Part shown: one piece after another, positions 55,061 to 64,000 of the stretch
Numbering within the stretch: position 1 is the first letter of the stretch
How the letters are laid out: every line of letters begins with the position of its first letter
Source of the DNA: Catonia carolina
Lineage: Eukaryota; Arthropoda; Insecta; Hemiptera; Achilidae
DNA: 64,000 bases
NCBI GenBank assembly: GCA_035578175.1
Contig: JAQMRL010000004.1
Span: 41,807,401 to 41,871,400 of the forward strand
Direction: 5' to 3'
Position numbers and translations under genes: made by a program
The notes under the pieces: generated by a model
The model's input: only the letters and a program-made list of their open reading frames with translations
The model's database searches: none
What the model was told of the DNA's origin: nothing

Positions 55061-55736
55061 AGTTTCAATCCAAACGGATTTGTCTGTGAGGAATAAAACA
55101 AATATGCATGTTGACATCTTTTGGATTCAGTTGATCATGAAACGTGAAGTTCGGCGGAAATCGTAGTATCTGCTTATTTAAGTTGTGTCCAGTCGTCGTA
55201 TGTAATGGTGTTTTGGCAACATAAATAACGAGTCGGGAAATAATAAAACAGAAGAAAGTCGGTATACTAAGAAAACATGGATGGGAAGTAAATAAGTGTA
55301 TATACCCTCCTAGAAGAGAGACTGTACACCAGTAAGAGCGGTGAGCCAATACCTTTGTAGCGTAAATATTTTCTAAAGTCCAGTTACCGTAACCAATTGC
55401 TTTTTTCATTTCGTACTGACAGTAAATAAGAAAAAGAGGACGGAAAGTAATACATGGCACTTACATAAGTCTTGAAAAATACTTATCAATTTTGAAACGT
55501 TATGTGTTTGGCCAAAACATCATAGGGTATATTTATTTTTTACTGTTTTTATTAGAATGTATTTTATTAAGTAAATTGTATCTCTATCTGAAATTATTGA
55601 AATAATTCCTTAAATGAAAAGTCTCGTTTATAAATAAAACTGTACGAGTGACATTGTTACCGTATCGATTAAAACATTATGTTTTGTTCATAAAATTGTG
55701 GTTTAACACACTAGTTTTTTCTCTGTAATATATTTT
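55061..55736. other. unassigned sequence with a 131-codon minus ORF
   Basis: An ORF on the minus strand (55460-55065, MPCITFRPLFLIYCQ...) has no similarity that I recognise. It may be chance. The rest is AT-rich. Confidence 0.25.
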
Positions 55737-55880
55737 ATCTTTCTTTTGCCCTATAAAAATGTATAGGGAAGGAACGTATTTTTTTCATGTCGATTTTTCA
55801 AAATCTAGTTTTCAAGGAACTACATATTTCAGGCCCTGTACCAAAAAAAAACATGTTTTTAGCAATTGGTCTGTGTGTGT

Positions 55881-56398
55881 GGTCGCCGACTGGGGCTGAC
55901 GTCACGTGGCTAAACCTCGCGTTCCAGGAGGGGTGGCCCTGAAAAGGGCCGTTGTAGGTGGCCGGCGTCCGAAGGGTGACGGCTCGGCTACCGGGTTCGA
56001 GTCTAGACTTCCCTCCGCGGCAGTTGGGCTCCCACTGCAGCGTGACCCCAGAGCCCCGCAGTGTCGGGTCGGCCGAGGCGGTTCCCTCCGGGCCTGCGCC
56101 GGACTCACTCTTCACCTTACGCACGGGCTTTCTTCGGCTGCCCGGTGCAGGAATGTGACGTCCCCCACCGGTAGCGTCGACCAGGGATGGCTGCGTCCGG
56201 TCTCTGCTGGTCTCTTCTTCTTCCTCTTCTTCTGGTGTTCCTTCCTGGTCGGGGGCTGAATAGTGAGAGACCCTCGCGGTTCATTGCAGCTGTTTTTATA
56301 CCCCGCCGGCGAGTCCACTTCAAGTCGGAGGGGGCACTGCTTGCCCGTGGTAGGCTACGGGACCGTCTGTAGGCGACGATATATAGGTATGTAGGCGA
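55881..56398 (-). other. GC-rich insert with promoter-like features, LTR candidate
   Basis: About 518 bp of very GC-rich DNA inserted at the GT microsatellite of a family B copy, replacing about 20 bp. The ends share GTCGCC and GGCGAC. On the minus strand TATAAAAA (56293-56300) lies ~40 bp before an initiator-like TATTCAGC (around 56258-56265). A CRE palindrome TGACGTCA (55897-55904) overlaps a CACGTG E-box (55903-55908). Overlapping ORFs of 60-117 codons exist in several frames on both strands, as expected from composition, and none resembles a known protein. Confidence 0.5.
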
Positions 56399-56769
56399 AC
56401 GGCATATAGTACGAAATTGAAACTTGGAACTTAAGTTAGGTACCACTAAAATACCGGATACGAACATTTCATCAAAATTGGTAAACCAGAAGTAGCAGGT
56501 TATTCGTGAAATTTTTATTTCTTCAATTTTTTAAAAACTGCTCTTACGGTTTTGTGTAAGTTCACCTTATTTACTACAGTTTTTATGCTTGCCAAGACAT
56601 GTAAGCGCCATGTCTGCTGAAATTCTTAAGGACCGTGCTGTTGTGAGTAAAAAATGGGTTTTTAGATTCCCCTAATATGCATTTTTGTGCATATTATTAT
56701 TATTATTATTTTAAAAGCGTAGGCTATATTATTGAAGTTTTAGGAAACTAAAAAAAACCTTTAACTTTT

Positions 56770-56962
56770 TTGCTTTTTTTATTTGTTTATTTAACGTCGC
56801 ATCAACTGCAACGGTCATTAGCGACGGTGTTGGGGTGTAACTGTGGAGGATGAAATGATATTTTGTTGTAACGTATGAAAATATGCTTTACCTAGTGGGA
56901 TTCGAACACACGACCCCTGATGAGAGGCGAGCACGTTACCAACTACGCCAATGCTGCCGGCA
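56770..56962 (-). repeat. tRNA-derived SINE, family G, full length with TSD
   Basis: Minus strand: A box TGGCGTAGTTGG (56939-56950) and B box GTTCGAATCCC (56897-56907) in a tRNA-like head starting GCCGGCAGCAT. The body continues CATACGTTACAACAAAATAT, TCCACAGTTACACCCCAACA, GTTGATGCGACGTTAAATAA. The duplications CCTTTAACTTTT (56758-56769) and CCTTCAACTTTT (56963-56974) differ at one base. Confidence 0.94.
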
Positions 56963-57089
56963 CCTTCAACTTTTATTTCAAACAATTTTTTCCCACAATG
57001 CTTAGTGTAACGTCCAATAGTGATTTTCTGTATTTTTCTCATTAAAAGCGGGGTAAAAAATGTGGTTTTTTAATTAACCGACAATATTT

Positions 57090-57800
57090 TGAAAATTTTG
57101 TATTTTTTTTCTTTTGAGACCGCAGTAGATCACTTGAGTCAATTTCTGGGCACTCTCTTTTGGTTCTTTTCTTTGATTTTCCTCCAGTATTCTGTCATTC
57201 TGGCAGATCTTTCCGTTCTGCTTCTAAAAAGATCACTTTCCTGTTTCCTCTTATATCTAATTTTCCTTGGAATTTAATATTTTTATCTTTAGTTTCAGCT
57301 GTTCGATTTTATTTTTTAGATCTTCGAAGGTGATGCCTAATTCTTCCACATCTTTCTTGATTTCTCTTAACCATATTACTTGTTTTTTTTTCTGGTAGAG
57401 TTTTCTGATTATTTAGTTTGTGATTCTATCTGTGGGTGTTCTGATTATATGTCCAAAGAAGATGTTCTCTTTTTTCTTATCGTTTCTATTACCGATTCGG
57501 TCTCGTGATAGACCTGTTTATTTGGTAGTAATCTCCATTCTCCATCTAATTGGTGTCTTCTTTCCGATGCAAGTTCTAAGGATCCTCCTTTCAAGTTTTT
57601 GGATTTTATCTATTCTGTTTTCCTGGTTCAATTTGAATAGAGTTTCGCACCCATGTGTTATCTTTGGTTGTACGACCGTTTTGAAGTGTTTTATTTTGGT
57701 TTTGATCGATAGGAATTTTTTATTGTTGGTGTTTTTTGTGATTAGTTGTGATGTTAGTTTCTTAGTTCTTTTCTCCCATGCTTTCTTTTAGTTGTTGTAA
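57090..57800 (-). pseudogene. LINE C-terminal relic
   Basis: Minus strand: AWEKRTKKLTSQL, FKTVVQPKITHGCETLF, IQKLERRILRTCIGKK, RDRIGNRN, FFGHIIRTPTDRITN, WLREIKKDVEELGI and, after a frame change, RMTEYWRKIKEKNQKR. Same family type as 28501-29035 (GHI-R, RitN, W--e-k-D-). It has several frameshifts and stops. Confidence 0.82.
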
Positions 57801-58157
57801 GTGATAATTTCTCCAAATAAATTTTGTATTTATAATAAACACATATTAAATTAACTTAACCAAAACTATATTTGATTTTTAAATTAGAGTTACGATAGTA
57901 GGCGTAGTCTCAATTGAAATTTTTATTTTCTAATCGTATAAAATTTACTTATAAGTTAGTTATATAAATTAACTGATTGCAAATAGTATTTATAAAAAAA
58001 ATCAGTGTAGTACATTAAAAAGGAATTTTATGAACGTAACGTTTCTATTAACTTAAATGTTGAAATCTCAATGTTCATACAGAATCTTAAAATTTTTATT
58101 AAATTGCTCAACTAACTGTTTTTACTATCAAAAATATATGTTTATGTTTTGTTCCAG
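57801..58157. other. AT-rich sequence
   Basis: No gene recognised. A short family F-like string (AACTGATTGCAAATAGTA) occurs near 57970. Confidence 0.35.
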
Positions 58158-58246
58158 GTGAGATATTGTATTTCCTATTGGACTACAGTAACGAACCAAC
58201 GTGTAAAGTACCCTACTTTGGAGAAACCTTTTACATGCATGGGTAG
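58158..58246 (+). CDS. possible small terminal exon, unknown
   Basis: After an acceptor-like TTTATGTTTTGTTCCAG (ends 58157) the frame GT/GAG reads EILYFLLDYSNEPTCK then VPYFGETFYMHG and a TAG at 58244-58246. The stretch is less AT-rich than its flanks and free of stops. I do not recognise it. CAG/GTGAGA would also be a perfect donor, so the site may be a cryptic donor or chance. Not part of the expected Rbp6 RRM. Confidence 0.2.
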
Positions 58247-58439
58247 CTATTGACTTATTTTTTTAGTATTTTGATTATGGTTTTTGATATTTTATAGTGT
58301 GTTTGATATTAAAATGCATTCAATGTTACGCATGAAAATTATGTCAATTTTTCACGCCGTTGTATTTGGATTTTTTGAGTTTGATTTTTTTATTGTGAAA
58401 TGTATATTATTACCTAATTTGATTATATCTATTTTTTAC

Positions 58440-58600
58440 TTGAAGAAGCATGAATTCGTGAAGGAATACCCCGTGGAGTTTTCGTGTTCGGCTACCAGCT
58501 GGTTAATACAAAGTTTCTCGCCCAATCGTTGGAACTTAATAATTAAAACTTTCTACCATCTGTCTGATTGGGCTCACCCAAATACCTTAGAATATTTTAA
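58440..58600 (+). repeat. dispersed repeat family E
   Basis: ACCCCGTGGAGTTTTCGTG, ACCAGCTGGTTAATACAAAG and CTGTCTGATTGGGCTCACCC correspond in order to 10295-10455. This accounts for most of the non-random part of the 127-codon ORF overlapping here. Confidence 0.5.
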
Positions 58601-59539
58601 AAACAAAATAAGTTTTATTCAGAATATTAGATGGTTCAATATTCGATATCTTACGTGTTTAATTTAGGTAACCAAGTTTATACTGATAACAGTACAATAC
58701 TGTTATTTATGTAAGAACTGAACACATTTTTTTGTAAAAGTTGACTGATTGTCAAAAAAAGGATCAATAATATTGTTACATTTATTATAAAGTCTCAGCA
58801 TTTTATTTACTGGAGAATTTTGCTGTTACTAGTAACGTAAAATTATTGTATATAGTTAAAACAAAATAAATAAAAATTTATTAAGTCTTTAACCATGTGC
58901 TTTAATATTAAATATTTAACAAAATAGTCGTAAAGTCTTATGGTATTTGACGGTTATATTTAGTTTTTAACGTTCGGTAATTTCTTTTTTGTTTTGTATC
59001 ATGATAATAATAGACGCAAAAATGCCGGTAGGCTAATTCCTTTTTTCAGCTTTGTTTTTCATTCGTATATTAAGCTTCCCTTTACTTCTATTTTTTTATT
59101 CTTTTTAAAAACTTTATCCAATTTTAATGTGGTATATCTTAAACCACAAAAATGAAGAAAGGACTTATTTCCTTGTCTTTTGTTGTTAAGTGTTTTTTTG
59201 TTTAAACACCATACGGGATAATACGGGTTCCATGCCCGCTTATGTATTATTTTCTGTAGACTGGTTGTTTTTAATAAATTTTTGTTTTCGGAATTTATTA
59301 TAAATTATTAATATAATATTTGTATTTTTTTAATGTCAGGAATTATGTGTTTGATGTTTTACGACTACATGGGTGGATCTGTATATGTTGGTGTAGGTTA
59401 ATTTACAAATTTGATTATATTGTTAGCTAAAAGAATAGATATTATGGTAAACTGCACTAATTTTTTTGTTAATCTTTAAACATATCCCAATTTAATTGTC
59501 TAATTATTATTGGTAGCAATTTTTTAAATTGTCAACCAT
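58601..59539. other. AT-rich intronic sequence
   Basis: No gene or repeat recognised. Confidence 0.4.
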
Positions 59540-60376
59540 CGTTTGTTTTGTCCATCCGTCAGACCCAGATGTCATAAACTACGAGAAGTAGAAACAAACT
59601 GTTTTCGGATTCATAATCTACTCAAAAAGTTAGTGTGCCTACATTGGCTTTGAAGTTCCAGTTTTGACCGGAAGTGGCCCAAAACCGGAGGTTATAAATA
59701 GTGTTATTTTATTCCAGTTAATAAGTAGATACATAAATCATTTGGTTTGAAGTTCTGGTTTCGACCGGAAGTCAAACAATCAAAGTCATAAACTACGAGA
59801 GATACAAATAACCGTTTACGGATTCGCAATCTATACAAAACTTTAATAGGCACGGATTGGGTTTGAAGTTCCGTTTTTTACCGGAAGTGGCCCAAAACCG
59901 GATTTCAAGAAATCTAAGTCGGAATTTGGAAAAAAATAGTGTTATTGGATTGCTCTTAAAGAGTAGATACAAAAATTATTGGGTTTGAAGTTCTTGTTTC
60001 GACCGGAAGTTAAAAAATCAAAGCCAGAAACTACACGAGATACCAAAAAACCGTTTTCGGATTTCTGAACTACACAAATCATTAGTGGGCATGGATTGGG
60101 TTTGAAGTTCCAGTTTTAACCGAAAGTGATCCAAAACCGGATTTCAAGAAATCAAAATCGGAATTTGGAAATAAAAATAATGTTATTGGATTCCTCTTAA
60201 AGTGTAGATATAAAAATCATTGGGTTTGAAGTTCCGGTTTCGACCGGAAGTGATCCAAAAACGGATTTAAAAAAATCAAAGTTGTAATTCGGAAACAAAA
60301 ATATTATCATTCGATTCCTCTTAAAGAGTAAGTACAGAAATCACTAGTGTTTTTTGCCGTAAGTCAAAGGTAAGCC
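59540..60376 (+). repeat. family C tandem array upstream of family B
   Basis: Begins TTTGTCCATCCGTCAGACCC. The motif TTTGAAGTTC(C/T)(A/G)GTTT recurs at about 59647, 59749, 59859, 59980, 60098 and 60220, giving ~102-122 bp subrepeats that alternate in a ~240-bp higher-order unit (CGACCGGAAGT, CCAAAACCGGATTTCAAGAA, CTCTTAAAGAGTAGATAC). It ends at GTAAGTCAAAGGTAAGCC, 2-5 bp before family B. Confidence 0.92.
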
Positions 60377-60378
60377 TT

Positions 60379-61078
60379 TTTTACTTTCTCTTGCCTTTAT
60401 GAATGTATAGGAAGGAGAGTGTTATTTTCATATCAATTTTTCGAAATAGAGTTTTCACCGAATATACACGTTGTCAGGCCCCTGAACCCAAAACCATGTT
60501 TTTAGCTATTGGTGTGTGTGTGTGTGTGTTTGTGTCTGTCTGTGTGTGAACAGAATATCTCAAGAACGGAACATTGCACGAAGTTGAAACTAAAGTTACG
60601 TACTTCTAAAGGACCCGACACGAACATTTTCATCAAAATCGGTCAACCGGAAGTAGTAGTTTATTCGTGCGGTTTTTCACTTTTTGCTATTTTCTTAAAA
60701 ACAGCTCCTACGATTATTTTTTAAATGGCGTCATTCACTAAATTTTTTTATACCGTACAAGATAGAGTAAACGCCATGTCTGATGAAATTCTTGGGTGGC
60801 TTGTTTTCTCGTGTTAAAACATGGTTTTTTAAGATTACGGCAAAAATCTTTTATTTCAAGCATTTATTCTACACAGCTTAGTTTACCGTCAATTAGTGAT
60901 TACATATTTTTAAGTTCAAAATAGGTTAACTTTCATTTTGTGTCATTCCTTAAATTAAAATAAGGTTATTAAAATAAGGTGTTTCATATTACATCGTTTA
61001 CTATTAATTAAAAATATAGGTTATAGTTTTCATTATTTACACTTTCAAGAAAAAGTTTGTTTCACGCCAGATTTTTCA
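60379..61078 (+). repeat. family B (HINE-like), internally shortened
   Basis: ACTTTCTCTTGCCTTTATG to TTTCAAGAAAAAGTTTGTTTC. The first internal unit is deleted. GT microsatellite at 60512-60546. Confidence 0.9.
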
Positions 61079-61139
61079 TATTAGATGAACTTTTAATTCA
61101 AAAATAATAAAAAATAATAAAATAAGAAAAAAGAAGTTG

Positions 61140-61545
61140 GCAAAAATTTCTCCCGCTTACGGTTTAGGCGCTACGCCTGTTCAAGCATCAAACCACCTTC
61201 TCCTTGGTCTACCCAAGCTTCTTCTCCAGTTGGGCAATATTGCAATGCTTAGACTATAACCCTTTCACTTGTAACTCTAGTGACATGATTTTTCTATCGA
61301 GTTCTGTATTTGCTCATTTTCTCTAGAATGGTTTCATCTCTACCCAGTTCTTTCCTGATGTCACTTCTAAGAAATCTGATCTCGCAGGGAGCATCCCTTT
61401 ACTGATCTCATGAATCTTATTTCAGCGGCTTCTATTTTTCTTATTTGGACTGTCCTTAGCACCCATGACTCGCAACCATATAGCAGTAGGGGAACTGCCA
61501 TCAAGTCATAGAAGAAACTAAGGATAATTAAAAAGTTTACAACAT
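61140..61545 (-). pseudogene. LINE C-terminal relic
   Basis: Minus strand: LMAVPLLLYGCESWVLRTVQ, IRKIEAAEIRFMRSVKGCSL, RDQI, a stop, later NWRRSLGRPRRRWFDA. The block P-LLYG-E-W, EAAE-RF-RSVKGC and GRPR-RW-D is typical for insect non-LTR retrotransposons. Stops and frameshifts throughout. Confidence 0.85.
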
Positions 61546-61554
61546 TTTTGTTTT

Positions 61555-61690
61555 TTGTTTTTTGTTTTTTTTTTTTATTTAACGTCGCATCAACTGCAAT
61601 GGTCATTAGCGACGACGTTGGGGTGGAAATTTATGCGATGTAGGATGAAATGATTTTAGTTGTAGTTACACACGGCCATCAAAATCGGTC
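61555..61690 (-). repeat. tRNA-derived SINE, family G, body only
   Basis: TTTATTTAACGTCGCATCAA, CTGCAATGGTCATTAGCGAC and ATGAAATGATTTTAGTTGTA match 56770-56962. The head is lost and the poly-A side is next to the LINE relic. Confidence 0.85.
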
Positions 61691-62340
61691 GTACCACGAG
61701 TGAAATTTTCAGAGATTAACGAGAAAATTAAACCAGGTAACGTGATTATCTATTTCATAAATTTACAAACTGTTTTCTTAGTACCCTTGCATTAACTTTA
61801 GTAATTAACTGAGTTAAGAAGCGCGGTGAAATAACCATAAAACAATTTCGGAAACTTAAATACTATTTAAATATTTTATGAGAACTATATCATTTAAATT
61901 TAAGTTAAACAAATATTATGCCAGACTGCATATTACATGAGTATTTACAGACGTTTAACGTACGAATTCTAGTCCAATAATACCTAATCTAATTTAATTA
62001 AGTTATGATACTTAAGTTTTCTCTTTTCCTGGTAAATTAATTTAAGTAAGTACCTCTAGTTTGCAATTTACTTAATTTTAATAAATCTATCTAAGTTAAA
62101 TTGCCATTTAAATTTTATAGGTTCTTGTTCTACTTGGGTAAATATTCATGGTAAAAGTGTATAAACAAATTTCAAACGTTCTTGATGATATTTTGTTAAA
62201 TTTTCCCCAGCTTTGTAATTTATTAAGTGATCTTAATTAAGTTTGTATTTATTAAATGGAATAGCGTTATTGTATTTTATTAATTAGGAAATGTGATAGG
62301 GTTAATGCTTTGTTTGGACTTTACTTCATGTTTTTTTTTT
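61691..62340. other. AT-rich sequence, nothing identified
   Basis: No gene or repeat recognised. Confidence 0.4.
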
Positions 62341-63257
62341 TAGTTTCCCTTGCCTACATGAATATATAGGAAGGAAAGTATTGGTTTTTTGTCTATTTTT
62401 CGAAATCGAGTTTTCACCAGATACACGTTTTAGACCTCCTGAACCCCAAAAACATGTTTTTAGCGATTGATGTGATGTGTGTGTATGTGTAAACAGAATA
62501 TTTCAAGAACGGAACATCGTGCGAAGTTGAAACTTAAAACTTAAGTTAGGTACTACTAGAGAACCCGACACGAACATTTTCATCAAAATCGGTCAACCGG
62601 AAGTAGTAATTTATTCGTGCATTTTTCACTTTTTTGCGATTTTCTCAAAAACAACTTTTTAGATTTTTTTTAATAATCACCTCATTTACTAGATTTTTAT
62701 GCTCTGCAAGATAGGGTAGGCGCCATGTCTGCTGAAATTCTTAAGGAGGCTGTTTTCTCGTTGAAAAAAATGTTTTTTTTTTTAAATTGCGGCCTTAATA
62801 TGCATTTTAGGGTAAAAGTGTATTAATAAAAGTTGTAGGCAATTTAAAAACCTACAACTTTTAATTCAAATATTTCTTTGTATAACTTAGTTTAGTGGTA
62901 ATTTGTGATTTTCTGTTTTTTTTTAATGAAAATCTGTAAAAAATGGATTTTTTAAAATTTCGGCCTTAGTATGCAATTTACGACAAAAGTGTATATACTA
63001 ACATTTATAGAATATTAAAAGATTCACAAATTTTTTTAAGCATTTTTCTCTACAGAGCCTAGTTTAACGTGAAGGAGTGATTTTCCGTATTATTCAGCCA
63101 AACTAAGGTTGGTTTTCATTTTGCATCATTTACTCATGATTAAAATAAGTTTATGATTTTTGTGGTTAATTTTTTGTTTATTTCTAATGTTAGGTTATAT
63201 TGTTCATTATTTATATTGGCAATAGAAAGTCGTGTGAGTGATCACACTAGATTTTTG
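62341..63257 (+). repeat. family B (HINE-like), full length
   Basis: 917 bp from TAGTTTCCCTTGCCTACATG to GGCAATAGAAAGTCGTGTGA and ATCACACTAG. Both internal units and the inverted pair AATAAAAGTTGTAG / CTACAACTTTTAATT (62823-62864) are intact. Confidence 0.92.
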
Positions 63258-63415
63258 TTGTACTATATTAGTTCACTATAACGTACCTAATATCTCTATG
63301 CGGATGACTTTCAATAAACCTATTATTGTGTGGTGTAAAAGAAAATGCGTTTTTTTAAACTAAGGGGTTTTTATAGTTTTTTTTAAAGCGTCGCTTTAAT
63401 AATATTAAACAAAAA

Positions 63416-63456
63416 TGTTGTGTGTCGCACTCACATGACTTTTTCTTACCAATTTT
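63416..63456 (-). repeat. family B, 3' terminal fragment
   Basis: GTTGTGTGTCGCACTCACAT then GACTTTTTCTTACCAATTTT, the minus-strand 3' end only. Confidence 0.65.
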
Positions 63457-63719
63457 AATTTTTTTTTTACAAGTCTGCAACATTACATTCTGTTCACATG
63501 AAATAGATCAATCAGTAATATTGATAAATGTTAATTAACATGATGACAATTTCATTATACTGTTAATGAAATTGAAAATAGTAATAAATTAATAATTTTT
63601 ATAAATACAATGATGATTTTAAAGTATTTCAGTTAGAAAAAATATATAATAAGTGTAACAATGTTCTTTAAAACCTATAACCTAAATCTAAAACGCTGTC
63701 TTTTCTGTCTTGAAAACCC

Positions 63720-64000
63720 GGTATCAATGTTATTTAGCAGATTCAGAGTCAGGAAGTTTGGATGATGGTTGAGTCTTTCTTCATATTTACGACTGAATTT
63801 TGATATAGTTTTTCACTGGGTCAATATTAAGATCGGCATAGATATAGGTGTTTTTGATGTACCACGGAATTTACAGGGCCCGACGCAAGAATTTTGACTG
63901 AAAACGTTCGAATATTTTTATATTTGAAGTGCTGGATGTACCCAACAATTAAAGCCCATATATGTCCACATGGGTTTTAAAAGGGATTTATATAAAATAA
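63720..64000 (-). pseudogene. Jockey-type LINE C-terminal relic, runs off the window
   Basis: Minus strand from the window edge: LYKSLLKPMWTYMGFNCWVH, then frame-disrupted IEI-like sequence, KFRGTSKTPI and KYEERLNHHPNFL. L-K-L-KP-WTY is the conserved block after the RT domain of Jockey-clade LINEs, and HPN-L is near their end. Confidence 0.7.

Larger units (their letters stand above)
55737..57075 (+). repeat. family B, split by a GC-rich insert and a SINE
   Basis: The 5' part is 55737-55880 (TTTGCCCTATAAAAATGTAT...CTGTGTGTGTG). It resumes at 56399 (AACGGCATATAGTACGAAAT) and runs to 56757, then after SINE G from 56975 to 57075 (CACAATGCTTAGTGTAACG). The 3' end is replaced by a LINE relic. Confidence 0.85.

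Noticed and set aside
55902..56467. Several overlapping 60-117 codon ORFs on both strands
   Set aside because: They coincide with a GC-rich insert where stop codons are rare, occur in many frames at once, and show no domain.
58284..58667. 127-codon plus-strand ORF
   Set aside because: Hydrophobic AT-rich start and a middle that coincides with repeat family E (also at 10295). No start context or homologue recognised.
61367..61606. Intact small protein on the minus strand
   Set aside because: Its first third is SINE tail and its rest is a LINE C-terminus with downstream stops.
1..64000. CRISPR array, bacterial operon, prophage or integron
   Set aside because: No spaced identical repeats, no Shine-Dalgarno-led gene strings and no bacterial coding density. 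Repeats are eukaryotic transposons.

Overview
This window looks like a non-coding, transposon-packed stretch of an animal nuclear genome, most probably an insect; the order is not certain. The reasons are a base composition near 70% A+T, almost no open reading frame longer than 130 codons, tRNA-derived SINEs, insect-style LINE remnants, a mariner element, and one short conserved exon with canonical splice sites. There is no bacterial or viral gene order, no rRNA, no CRISPR array and no convincing functional tRNA gene.

The only host gene part I recognise is a 41-nt exon at 5046-5086 (+). It encodes K-MFIGGLSWQTSP, the start of RRM1 of the Musashi family, with the residues of Rbp6/MSI2. I found neither the preceding nor the following exon. 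The simplest reading is that the window lies inside Rbp6: about 5 kb of upstream intron and at least 59 kb of downstream intron. A promoter-like block with a small ORF (128-470) and a possible small exon (58158-58246) are the only other non-repeat gene candidates, and both are weak.

Nearly everything else is repeats. Family A is a 380-410 bp SINE with about 20 copies, target-site duplications (TSDs), an (AAC)n tail and a 3' hairpin shared with a LINE relic at 50095. Family B is a 0.9-1.0 kb element with about 18 copies. It has 13-bp subterminal inverted repeats, a CA/GT microsatellite, two diverged internal tandem units and a 3' stem-loop. This is the architecture of HINE/DINE-1-like non-autonomous Helentrons. 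At two loci family B is preceded by a ~120-bp-period tandem repeat (family C). Three or four further tRNA-like SINE families occur, along with six LINE C-terminal relics, solo-LTR-like sequences and a series of cut-and-paste elements: a mariner with two inactivating lesions (6043-7362), Tigger/pogo-like (44671-45530), Kolobok-like with TTAA TSD (36038-36767), piggyBac-like, hAT-like and TA-flanked MITEs, a 615-bp long-inverted-repeat element (19891-20505), and Tc1/mariner-superfamily relics at 9 kb and 16 kb.

Layout: 0-5 kb, promoter-like block, SINE A and LTR-like pieces, Rbp6 exon; 5.5-9.4 kb, family B, mariner, SINE A, transposase relic; 10-13 kb, heat-shock-element/TATA block and solo LTR; 13-18 kb, nested B/A, transposase relic, MITE and a ~500-bp tandem duplication; 18.8-24.7 kb, C+B with long-inverted-repeat insert, two B copies, LINE, hAT MITE; 25-33 kb, SINE A in repeat F, two B copies, LINE, SINE C, CTAG-rich MITE; 33-38 kb, AT-rich intron, B and Kolobok-like; 38-43 kb, five SINE A copies in direct and inverted arrangement; 43.9-49 kb, B, Tigger, B and a five-element nest; 50-57 kb, LINE, B with SINE A, GC-rich islands, B split by a GC-rich insert; 57-64 kb, LINE, C+B, LINE, B and a Jockey-like LINE at the edge.

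No gene network can be inferred. What works together here is the transposon ecology: SINE A borrows a LINE tail, families B and C travel together, and nested insertions give a relative chronology.
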